Source: Rebecca billardiae RCC1528 | Lineage: Eukaryota > Haptophyta | DNA: 64,000 nt | Assembly: GCA_965240325.2 (NCBI GenBank) | Contig: OZ251248.1 | Location: forward strand, 682,001-746,000 | Direction of reading: 5' to 3' | Shown: in pieces, positions 9,789-19,739 of the stretch | How the letters are laid out: each line of letters opens with the position of its first letter | Position numbering within the stretch: the first letter of the stretch is position 1 | Program-made: the position numbers and the translations under genes | Notes under the pieces: generated by a model | Seen by the model: only the letters and a program-made list of their open reading frames with translations | Database searches by the model: none | Told to the model about the DNA's origin: nothing

Positions 9789-11842
9789 TCAGCGCCGCGC
9801 GGTCTCGGCGCGCACGGCGAGCAGCGTCTTGAGCGCCTGCACCCACATCAGCAGCTCCGCCTCCGTCGCCGCGCGCATCCGGTACGGCTTGTTCAGTCCG
9901 CGCAGCTTGATCGCAAACTCGAACTTGTCGATCGGGTCGAGGGCGGCGACGCTCCTGCGCGCGGGGCGGAGCGCGCGCCGGCCGCGCGTGAGCACGCGGC
10001 CAGATGCGGCGGCGCGCGGGGCCTGCGCGGGCGCGCACTCGATGCTGCTCAGCTCCATGAACTTCTTCTCCGCCTCGTCCTCCTCCTCGTCCGCCGACTT
10101 GCGCCAGCACAGCCGGTCCGCCTCAAAGTAGAAGTAGCGCGTGTGCGTCGAGCTGCGCAGCGGCGCGGCGGGCGGGAGGGCGGGCGGGCGGCGCGCGGTC
10201 GGCGGTCGGCGCGCGCGGCCGCTGGGCGCGCCGGCGGCGCGGCGCGCCGCACCCCAGCGCCAGCCGCGCCTTGGGCGACGTCTTCTTGAGGAAGCCGCGC
10301 ACGTTCTGCATCATGCGCGTCGCGAGCTCGTCCGCGCGCCGCTTGGCCGCGTTGTTCCGCGCCGCGGTGCGCGCCGAGCGCTCGAGCGCATCGTTGAGCT
10401 CGGCCGCGGCCATGCCGTCGTACACGTCCACCGGCCGCGGCTCCTCGAGCTCGTCGCGCGCGGAGGTGGTGGCGGCGGCGGCTGCGCGCTGGCGCTCGGC
10501 GTCCGCGTCGCGCTGGCGCTGCGCCTCCGCCTCGCGCGCCGCCGCGTCCGCCCTCGCCTTCTCCGCCGCGCGCACCGCGTCGCGCTCCGCGGCGCGCTCG
10601 CGCGCGGTCATCCGACCCCTGCGGCCGCGGTACCCGGCCTGGATGGCTGAGGCCTGCTGGTGGTAGCCCGTGTTGCGCTCGCGCGTGATGAGGAACATGT
10701 TCACGTAGTACTCGATCTGCGAGGGGCGCAGGTGGCGGCGCGCGCGCGGGGAGGGGGCTCGCGGCTGGGTGAGGCGCACACCGCGCCGCGGCGCGCGCTG
10801 CCGCGCCACGGCCGGCGCGCGGCGCGCGGCCGCGCGCGGCCGCGGCGCGCGCGCTCGGCCGCGCGCGCACCCGCTTTGCGTGCCGCTCCTCCTGCCGGTT
10901 GACGAGCTCGTAGAGCAGGTTCTCGCGCAGCAGCAGCCGCGCGCGCGCGCGCGCCAGCATCCCCCGCGCCATCCGCTGCACGATCACCACCGAGTGCATC
11001 TCCAGCTCGCGCCGCGCCTTCACCTTCCGCGGCGTGACGAAGCCCGCGACCGACTCGAAGCACGAGAGCGCGCGCGGCTGCTTGGACGTGGACGAGGCGA
11101 GCGCGCGCTCGGTGAGCGGGAGCTTGGGGACGGCGGGCAGGCTGGGCGGCTCGTACCCCAGCTCGATCGCCTTCTCCACCTGCCCCGTGCGCACGTAGTA
11201 CGCCACCCACTGCTGCCGCGCCTCCTCGTCGCGCACGTCCTTGTAGTCCTCCCGCTGCTGGTACCCGCGGTAGTGGCGCTGTATTGTGCCCGCGGCCAGC
11301 TCCGTCTCCGTGGTGGGCTCGGTGCCGTCCCAGCCGAAGGCGCGGGCCTGCGCGCGCGCGCGGGCGGGACAAGGGGCGCGCGCGGGCGCGGGCGGCGTGC
11401 ACGCGCGCCGCGTCAGCACGGCCGCGCGCGCGCGTGCGCGCGCGCGCGCAATCAGCGCGCGCCGCGCCACCGCCCGCCGCCCGCGCGCGCGCGCGCGCCA
11501 TGCGGCACGCACCGCCGCGTACTGGCGCGTCTTGACGTAGTAGTTGATCCACTCAATGCGCGCAGCCTCGTCTCGCTCGTCCCTGAACTTGACGCGCCGG
11601 CTCCAGCCGCGGTACTGCGCCTGGATGACGACGGCGGCCGCATCGTCATCAGTGATCGGCCGCCGCTCGGAGGGCTCGACGTGCGCGCTCTGCTCGGCGC
11701 CGCTGACGGGCTCGCCGTCCCAGCCGAGCGCGCGCGCCGACGCGAAGTCGCCAATATCCACGTAGTACTTCACCCACTCTTTCCGCGCGTACTCCTCCGC
11801 GTCGTCCCCCCGAGGCGCCGTGGTTGCCGAGGCGTCGGCCAT
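9789..11842 (-). CDS. IQ-motif protein with repeated EWxxYYV/GWDG module and C-terminal PH domain
   Basis: Exons 11842-11513, 11347-10871, 10716-10253, 10152-10039 and 9954-9789 join in phase to 516 residues. The N-terminal half alternates a short module (KEWVKYYVDIGDFASARALG, then IEWINYYVKTRQYAAARAFG, then QQWVAYYVRTGQVEKAIELG) with IQ motifs (VVIQAQYRGWSRRVKF, GTIQRHYRGYQQRED). Two more IQ-like stretches follow (VVIVQRMARGMLARAR, SAIQAGYRGRRGRM), then a charged helix. The C-terminus is a PH domain whose strands (TRYFYFEADRLCWRKS, then KFEFAIKL) and final helix with W (AELLMWVQALKTLL) are recovered only after splicing. IQ motifs bind calmodulin or myosin light chains; PH domains often bind phosphoinositides. 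A membrane-linked calmodulin-binding role is an inference. Introns 1 (165 nt) and 4 (84 nt) are stopless multiples of three. Confidence 0.8.
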
Positions 11843-13026
11843 CTCTGCCCTTGCCACAGGCTGCACACAGGCTGACCGCTCCGCTTGGGGCTCAGTTTTC
11901 GATGCGCGATGCTTTGCGGCGTGGAGCCGTGGGAGCAGTTCACTTGATGGGTCCTTTGGTAGTAGGCGAGCTGAACGCCACCGAGATGCGCGCCGGCCTT
12001 TTTCGATCGGTCCGGTAGTACGCCGCGGACAACGTCACCGTTGGCGTCCAGCCGGATGTTCGCCGCAGTGCTCCCCTGCGAGGGCGCATTGCCCACAGCA
12101 AGACCGCCACGACGTGGGCGTGCCCACTCTGCGTCGGCGTGCGCGCAAGCTCAAGCAGTGCTACGGTGCCACGTCGCGCGCTTGTGTAGCGCACGTGCGC
12201 GGCACGCGCATGGCAGGCGCACACGGGCGCGTGCTCTGCATGGCGAGTCGAGGCCGAGACCAAGCGCGTGCGCGAGGGACGGAGCGCGCAGTGCGTGCGC
12301 GACGAGCGCGAGCGCCAAGCCAACCTGCCGCCAGCCGATCGCGAGGCACTGGAGCGGCATCGGCGGGCGTTTCAGCGGGAGATGGACGCAAGCGAAGCGC
12401 GCATCGTGGGCGGCGGCGCAGATCTGTGAGATGCGCGCCTGCGCGCGCCGGGTGGCCGCACGCCGGCCTGCGTCTCGGCCCCGCCATCGCGCCCCTGATC
12501 ACGGCCTGCAGGCTGCAGCAGGCAGCGGACAGCGGTACAGCGTGCATTCGATCCATCCCGCCCATTTCTGATTTCAATGCTGTGCCGGCCGCGCGGCTCT
12601 GCTCATCCTGGCTGGCTCATCTGAGTGTGACACCTGTCGCGAGAGGACGACGGTGTGCGTGTCACCGGTGCCCACAGGCTGCACTCAGCAGCGGGGTCGT
12701 CGTCGCACACAAGCATTATGAACCGGTCAGCCCAGCGCAGGCGGCCAGCTCTTCATGCGGTCATGCCCGCGAGCATTGAGCAAGGGGGGCACCTCAGCTC
12801 CGGCTTCCAACCGAGGGTGTCCTACAGTTTATTTGTTTTAACGTGCGTAAGGCTCACGGTGGCAGGTTGCCGCGCCATCCTTCATCGCACGCTCTCCGAA
12901 GAGAGACCTGGTACTGTCCTGGCAGTGGCTCCGGCTCCGCTGAGGCGCTGACGGCCTGACGCAGAAGATCTTCACTCTTCACTCTTCAGATCTTGGTCGC
13001 AGCTTGGAGCTGCAACTGCCGCCAGC
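11843..13026. other. Divergent intergenic region
   Basis: About 1.2 kb separates the IQ/PH gene (-) from the MYND gene (+). No gene family recognised. An open minus-strand frame up to about 12096 begins with GTG rather than ATG and I treat it as untranslated leader or chance. Confidence 0.45.
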
Positions 13027-14085
13027 ATGGCTGCCGCCTGCGCGTGGTGCGGCAAGGCAAGCGGCAGCGCAGAGGAGATCGTGACGAAGGAGGGCTGGCT
13101 CGAGCGCGAGGCGCTGCTCAAGTGCTCGGCATGCCACTCGATCGCCTATTGCACGCGCGCCTGCCAGAAGCGGCACTGGTCGCTGCATCGGCGCGAGTGC
13201 GCGCAGCTGCGCGCCAAGTGGGTGGCGGGCGAGGCGACGCGCAAGGCCGAGCGCGACCGCGCGGCGGAGGCGCGCCGCGCCGAGCTCGAGCGCGACGTGG
13301 CGCTCGTGCGCACAATCATCGCCGACTTCGAGGCCGGCGTCGAGCGCCTCGACCCCTCCGCCTCCGTCCGATGGTCGCAGAAGCGGCCGGGGCGCATCGA
13401 GATCGTCGAGGTCTGGCTGCACGGCAAGAAGTACGCGGGCTTCGAGACGGTGACGAAGCACTCGAGCGCGGAGGCGCTGGTCAAGTCGTGCGAGTTCCGC
13501 GTCGCGACGGGCACCGTGGGCTACGGCTGCCCGTGCCACGGCTTCAACCTCATGCTCATGAACTCGCAGGCCGCGTCCAACCAGTCGTGGGCGCCGTGCC
13601 CATTTGGCGGCGCGGGCGCGGCGGCGCGCCGCCCGCTCGCGCCGGCGAGCTTCGCGGGGAACCAGATGGGTGTGCTCGGCGTGGGCGGCGTGGTGCGCTC
13701 GCAGCCGCCGGCGGATGCCCTCGGTGTCGCGCCCGGCTTCGCGCCGTGCACCTTCTCGTGCGAGCCGTGCGATCCAGAGGAGGCGGCGCGCGCCGGGCTG
13801 GGCGCGCCGGCCGCGCCGCTCGTCGCCGTGGGCGGCGGCGGCACCGCGGGGCCGCAGCTGTGCGCGGCGGAGGCGCAGGGGCTGGCGTGCCCGGCGGAGG
13901 CGCAGGGGCTGGCGTGCCCCGCGGAGGTGGACTCGGCCGCGCCACTCGCGCCGCCGAGCTGGCTCGGCGCCGTGAACGGCTTCTCCTGCACGCCGTGTGA
14001 CCCGGACGAGGAGGCCGCGCTCGCCAGGCGGCTCGACGCGCAGATGGGCCGCAGCGGGCAGGGGCCGATCAAGCTCAGGTTGTAG
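13027..14085 (+). CDS. MYND-type zinc-finger protein
   Basis: Single-exon frame of 352 residues. Residues 5-60 form a MYND finger: CAWC, then CSAC, YCTRAC, and the QKRHWSLHRREC end that carries the histidine and last cysteine. MYND fingers mediate protein-protein contacts. After a charged helix comes an unrecognised region around VEVWLHGKKYAGFETV, then Gly/Ala-rich sequence. Two copies of a short cysteine motif, CEPCDPEEAA and CTPCDPDEEAA, flank a small tandem repeat (AEAQGLACP twice). The start gives the finger right at the N-terminus, as is common. The rest of the protein is unassigned. Confidence 0.8.
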   Translation: MAAACAWCGKASGSAEEIVTKEGWLEREALLKCSACHSIAYCTRACQKRHWSLHRRECAQLRAKWVAGEATRKAERDRAAEARRAELERDVALVRTIIADFEAGVERLDPSASVRWSQKRPGRIEIVEVWLHGKKYAGFETVTKHSSAEALVKSCEFRVATGTVGYGCPCHGFNLMLMNSQAASNQSWAPCPFGGAGAAARRPLAPASFAGNQMGVLGVGGVVRSQPPADALGVAPGFAPCTFSCEPCDPEEAARAGLGAPAAPLVAVGGGGTAGPQLCAAEAQGLACPAEAQGLACPAEVDSAAPLAPPSWLGAVNGFSCTPCDPDEEAALARRLDAQMGRSGQGPIKLRL

Positions 14086-14290
14086 CCGAGCGCGACGCGG
14101 CGTCTGCTGTGAGCGGTGTGTGCGGCGCGCCTCGTGGCCGCTGCGCCGAGCCGCACCCGTGTCCGTGACCCGACGACGACGGGATTCACCGTTCAGTCCG
14201 TTCACGACTCGCGGTTTGCGTCATTACTTGTTGCAGCAGCCGATCTATCCAGCTTACCGTACGTATATACCGACTGTTACAGTATGCCAG

Positions 14291-14340
<50 letters not shown>

Positions 14341-15126
14341 TTATTCACAGTAAAGAAATCGATTTTCGGCGTTACCGTAACCCGTCCGCACTTCCGCCCA
14401 GTGGGGATGCGGGGGATTTTTTTTCATGCCGCGTTCGCGGCACTTCGCGCCGCATTATAATAACTCAGGCCGGGCTGGCAGGTCACCGTGGCATCGTCAG
14501 GTCCGTTACTAAACCGTTACACGATGAAATAGTCATACTCTTCTGAGTCATCATCACGACGGCCACGCATTCTGATGAGACGCACTGAATCTGATGATGC
14601 CAAATAAATGACAGCCAATTCAGCGGGCAATATCGCCATCATGCTGCATGCTGTGCACAGTGTCAAGCACAGTCACACCCGTTGTCGTGACATGTTACTT
14701 TACGACTTACTCAGATTATTGCCGCTGACGATAGGTCATCGCAGTGTGTGACCTCGTAACGAGTAACCACGAGCGCTACTACTATGCCTAATGGGGGTAG
14801 CTAGTAACTTGAACCGTCGGATCCCACGGGCTTCGGCCTGCTGCCCGCCCGCACTGCTGGCTGGTGAGCACGCGTTCGGCTTTCGGCCTGGCTGGTTGCG
14901 TGCGGTCCTGGTCGGGTCAGGAAGCATCCACGCCGATCCCGGAAGCGGGAAGGCATCCGAAAAAGGGATCTTCTGGTCTTCGCGAGCTGTCGTCTGTCGA
15001 GCTGGAATGGCCGGATGCATCATGAATGATGATGACGCAGCGCGCTGCTTTGGAGCCTTGGTCAGCTTTGCGGCGGGGGCGGGCATCTGACGGCTGGCGG
15101 CCACGGGCACACGGCCGCCAATCACC
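14086..15126. other. Intergenic with GA microsatellite
   Basis: About 1 kb of lower-GC sequence between two plus-strand genes. It holds a GA microsatellite at about 14294-14336 and no recognisable gene. The last part must include the myosin promoter. Confidence 0.5.
14294..14336. repeat. (GA)n microsatellite
   Basis: An uninterrupted run of about 21 GA dinucleotides. Confidence 0.95.
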
Positions 15127-18100
15127 ATGGCGACCGAGGAGCTGACGCAGATGAGCGTGCTGGACGAGGCGGCGCTCACGTCGAACCTGAAGTCGATGTT
15201 CGAGAAGGGCGTGGTCTACTCGCGAGCCGGCCGGCTGCTCGTCAGCCTCAACCCCTTCCGCGAGCTCCCGCTGTACGGCGAGAAGAAGCTCGAGGCGTAC
15301 CGCACGGCGGTCAACGCGGGCGCGCTGCCGCCGCACATCTACGGCGTGGCGGCGGAGGCGCACGCGCGGCTGCTCGAGCGCGGGCGCAGCCAGACGATCG
15401 TCATCTCCGGCGAGAGCGGCGCGGGCAAGACCGAGAACGCCAAGTTTGTCATCCAGTACCTCGCGGCGGCGCTCGCGCCACCGCCGCCCGCCGCCGCGCC
15501 CGGCGGCAGTGCGAAGGGCAAGCTCGCGGCGCCGCCGACGGCGTCGTTCCACGCGCGCCTGCTGCGCTCGAACCCGCTGCTCGAGGCGTTCGGCTGCGCG
15601 CACACCGAGCACAACGTCAACTCGAGCCGGTACGGCAAGTTTGTCGAGCTGCGGTTTGACCGCACGGGCAAGATGGCGGAGGCGCGCATCACCACCTACC
15701 TGCTCGAGAAGAGCCGCGTGGTGCAGCACGGCAAGCACGAGCGCGCGTTCACGGCGATGCACACGCTCGTGGCGGGCTGCACCAAGAAGGAGGCCACCGA
15801 GCTCTCGCTCTCCTCCAAGAAGTTTGCGTACCTCGACGGCGGCGCGCGCGCGGCGTCCGACGACGCAAAGGTGCACAAGGGCGTGCGCGAAGCCTTCGAT
15901 TCGCTCGGCGTGCCGGCGGCGGAGCAGGCGGAGGTGTGGACGCTGGTGGCGGCGGTGCTGCACTGTGGGAACGTCGGGATGGCCGACGCGAAGGGCGCCG
16001 CCTCCGCCGACGCCGGCGCCGCCATCGCCGACGCCAACTCGAAGAAGGCGCTCGGCGTCGCCGCGTCCCTGCTCGGCGTCGACCTCGAGCAGCTGACGGA
16101 CGCGCTGCTCAAGCAGCGCATGCGCGCGGGCACGGAGTGGGTGACGCGCTCGCACTCGAAGGAGGAGGCGCTCGCGGCGCGCGACGCGCTGGCGAAGGCG
16201 CTGTACGCGCGCCTCTTCGACTGGCTCGTCCGCCGCATCTCCGACTCGCTGCAGGCCGACTCGGCGGCCGCGGCCGCGGCCGTCGCCGAGGGCCGCTCGC
16301 CTGCGCGCGCGGCCGCGTCGCCGCTGCTCGGCCCCGCCGACGGCCTGCTCAGCCCGGGCGCGGAGGGCGGCGCGCGGAGCGCGCGGCTGAGCAGCACCGC
16401 GCGCGGCGCGCCGCACCTCTTCATCGGCATCGTCGACATCTTCGGCTTCGAGGTCTTCCAGACCAACTCGCTCGAGCAGCTGTGCATCAACTACGCCAAC
16501 GAGCGGCTGCAGCGGCTCTTTGTGGCCGTGGTGATTGAGGAGGCGCAGGCGCAGTACAAGGCGGAGGGGATCAAGGTGGAGGCGGTCGAGTTCGAGCACG
16601 GCGCGGGGACGCAGCGGTGCCTCGAGCTGCTCGAGGCCAAGCCCGCCGGCGTGCTCCCCCTCCTCGCCGAGGAGTGCATCCTGCGCACCGGCTCGGACAA
16701 GGGGCTGCTCGAGAAGCTGAGCGCGGCGCACGTGGCCAACGACCGCTACGTGATGCGCCGCGACGCGCCCACCGCCTTCGTCGTGAAGCACTTCGCGCGC
16801 GACGTGGAGTACGGCATCGAGGGGTTCCTGATCAAGAACAAGGACCCGCTCTCGCAGAACGTCGCCGTGCTCATGCAGAAGTCGAGCCGCGCGCTCGTCG
16901 CCACGCTCTTTGCGCCCAACGGGCCGGACGAGCCGGGCGCCACCAAGCCGCCGCCGCCCGCGGCGGGCGGCGCGCGGCTCGCGCGCTCCGCGTCCTTCCA
17001 GCGCACGACGCGGCGCGGCGCGGGCGCGAGCTCGCGCTTCGCTGGCGTCGCCGACCAGTTCTCCGTCTCCCTCGCCTCGCTCATGCGCACCATCGGCGCC
17101 TCCGACGTCTCCTTTGTCCGCTGCTTCCGCCCCAACGGCGCGCAGCACCCGAAGAAGTTCGAACCGGAGCTTGTGGGCTCTCAGCTCGCGACGAGCGGGC
17201 TGGTGCACGCGATCAAGCTGGCGCGCAGCGCGTACCCGGGTGCGCGCCTCCCGCCCGCGCGCCCGCCCGCTCGGCCGCGCGCGGCCGCGCACCTCGCTTC
17301 CCCGCCCGCCGCGCGGCCGCCTCGTCGGCTTGGAGGCTTACTTGCCGCGCGCGCGCGTGCCCGCATGCCGCGCCGCACCGCGCCGCGCACCGCCCCAGAC
17401 TCGCTGCCGCACGCCGAGGTGGCGAGTAGGTACGGCCTGCTGCTCGACGCGAAGGCGCGCTCCGAGCCGACGAAGAAGGGGATCGCCTCGATGCTCGGCG
17501 CGCTCGGCGTCTCCGACAAGCAGTACGCGCTCGGCAACACGCGCACCTTCTTCAAGGCGGGCGCGCTGAGTGCCCTCGAGGAGAAGCGAGGCGTGGCGAT
17601 GGCGGCCGCGGCCGAGGTGCTCGCGCGCATGTGCCGCGGGCTGATCGCGAGGCGGATGGTGGCGAAGCTGCGCAACGCGGCGGCGGAGCGCGCGGCGGAG
17701 GAGGCGATCGAGCGCCAGCGCCGCGAGGAGGAGGAGGCGGCGAAGCGCGAGAAGGAGAAGGAGGCCTCGCTCTTGTGCGCGCGCGGCCCACCGCGCGCAG
17801 CTAGCCCACCGCGCGCCGACCGCGCGCCGCGCGCCGCGCGCCGCTGCGCGCCGCCGCCGGCACCACCGCCGCGCGTCGCCACCCGCTCACCGCGCACGCG
17901 TGGCCCCTGTTCCGCCCTCCGCCTCGCCGCCTCGCAGCGCGGAGCAGGAGGCGCTGCTGCGCAAGGCGCAGGCGCAGCTCGAGGCGGACGCCAAGGCCGG
18001 CAAGCCGCTCAGCAGCGGCGGCAAGGGCGCCGCCGGCGCGAGGCGCGCGGAGGCGGGCGCGCGCCGCTCGAGCGACGAGCTGCCGCGCGTGCTGCGCGAC

Positions 18101-19087
18101 CAGGAAGGCGCGGGCGACGCGGAGGGGGCGCCGTCCGCGCCGCTCGACCCGTCCGAGGTGGGCATCTCGTTCAAGCAGGTGATGGCGTCGTACACGCTGA
18201 TGCTGCCGCACGCGCCCGAGGGGCAGAAGCTCTCGGCCGGCGCCAAGCGGCTCGCCGCGTCCGGGCTGCTCGGCCAGCTGCCGCTGCACGCGGCGGGCGA
18301 GGAGCTGCTGCGGTACGCGGAGTACATCGGGATGGACGCGGAGCGCGACTGGCAGCTGCTCTGGATCGCGGACGAGGCGCTGCACACGCCCGCGCCGCCC
18401 GGCTGGCACGAGGAGCGCGACCCGACCGGCGGCACCTACTTCAAGAACGTGGTGACCGAGGACGTTTCCGAGCAACATCCGAACACGTGGTCGTACCAGC
18501 AGCTCTACTTCCACGAGCGGCTGCAGCTGCTGCGCCAGCTCGCGCCGCACACGCTCACGCGCGAGGACCTCGACGCGCTCGAGCAGGGCAGCCCCTCCAC
18601 CTTCCGCGCGTCCGTGCTGTACAACTTTGGCGCCGAGGAGGCGGGCGAGATGAGCGTGCGGCAGGGAGACGTTCTGACGGTGCTCGCGGGCGAGGTCGCG
18701 CCCGAGGGCTGGTGGCAGGCGGCGTACTACAGGCCGGGGCGCGCGCCCAAGGGCGAGGTGGGGCTGGTGCCGCAGGCGTACGTGCAGGAGACGGTCACCG
18801 TGTACGCCGAGCAGGACGGCTCGCCCATCTCGCCCCGCTGGCCCCCGCGCCCCCCCGGCGCGTCCAAGGGCAAGGCCGCCGCCGTCCCGCGCACCCCGCC
18901 GCCCGAGTCCGCCAAGCAGAAGCTCGACTTCTCGCCCGGGGCCGGCGCGGGGAAGGGCCCGGCCGCGCCCGCCGCCCAGGCCGCCTCAAGCAACGCGCCG
19001 CAGCCGAGCGCCGCCGCAGCCGCGCCCGCCGCCGCGGAGGACGCCGAGCCCAAGGGATCCGGATGCGTCGGCTGCGCCGTGCAATAA
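15127..19087 (+). CDS. Unconventional myosin with WW and SH3 tail and CaaX-like C-terminus
   Basis: Exons 15127-17239, 17399-17774 and 17938-19087 give about 1,212 residues. The motor begins without an N-terminal SH3-like subdomain. It has the P-loop GESGAGKT at 95-102, switch I NVNSSRYGKF at about 163, switch II DIFGFE at about 437, and FVRCFRPNG before the converter. Intron 1 (159 nt, stopless) interrupts the converter at AYP; intron 2 lies in a charged helix that follows one degenerate IQ-like stretch. The tail has a helix (EELLRYAEYIGMDAERDWQL) leading into a WW domain at about 980-1012 (PPGWHEERDPTGGTYFKN), an arrangement like CEP164-type WW modules. An SH3 domain follows at about 1052-1112 (VLYNFGAEEAGEMSVRQGD to GLVPQAYV). 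The protein ends GCVGCAVQ: CAVQ fits a prenylation CaaX box with a nearby cysteine. Actin-based motility at membranes is the likely role. Confidence 0.9.
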
Positions 19088-19739
19088 TAGCCCGAGCACG
19101 CGCGCGCGCGCGTTCGGTGCTGACGCGCGCGCCTCTGGCTGCCAGGCCGCCGGGGCCACGCTCGCCCATCGACGGCAGGAAGCCGCGCCCGCGTGGTGCT
19201 GCGCGCGGCCTGCTGGGGGGCCCTCTCTTCGGGCATGGCTTCATACGCGACTGCTGTGAGTGCGGCGTAGTAGCGCAGTCGTGAAGTCGTCGTCGTCGTG
19301 TCGTTTTATTTATATTAGATGATGCGCAGTATAGCATCGCAGCCAGTTGCTGATGTCGCCACTGCGCTAATGTGATCATCTGCAGATTCTGCAGTAGCAG
19401 CTTATTAGTCGTCGCATTGATGCTGGCGCGCTAACTACATCACCTGGCTCGCTGCCCGGCTCAACTGAGACTACGAGTACGACCGTGCCGCTGCACCAGT
19501 GCCGCGGCTGTCCGTGTGACCGCCCGGGCCCGCGGCCGCCGCGCAGTATATATAGCGCAGGCGGTCGCTCCGCGCGATCATCATCGTCGTATATCAGCAG
19601 CGCATCATCATCGATCATCATATCATCATCTGCATCATGTTGATCATCATCAGCGTCGCATCAGTCAGCAGCATATATCGTCAGCACTGCTAATCTGTAA
19701 TCAGCAGCGCAGCGCGGCGGCGCGTCATACGACCGATCA
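19088..19739. other. Convergent intergenic region with CAT/ATC-rich low-complexity tract
   Basis: It lies between the 3' ends of the myosin (+) and the decarboxylase (-). From about 19575 to 19685 the sequence is rich in CATCAT-type repeats. No gene seen. Confidence 0.5.

Noticed and set aside
11770-12096. Minus-strand frame beginning like a myristoylated protein (GNAPSQGS)
   Set aside because: The first codon is GTG, not ATG, and no splice site joins it to the IQ/PH gene convincingly.
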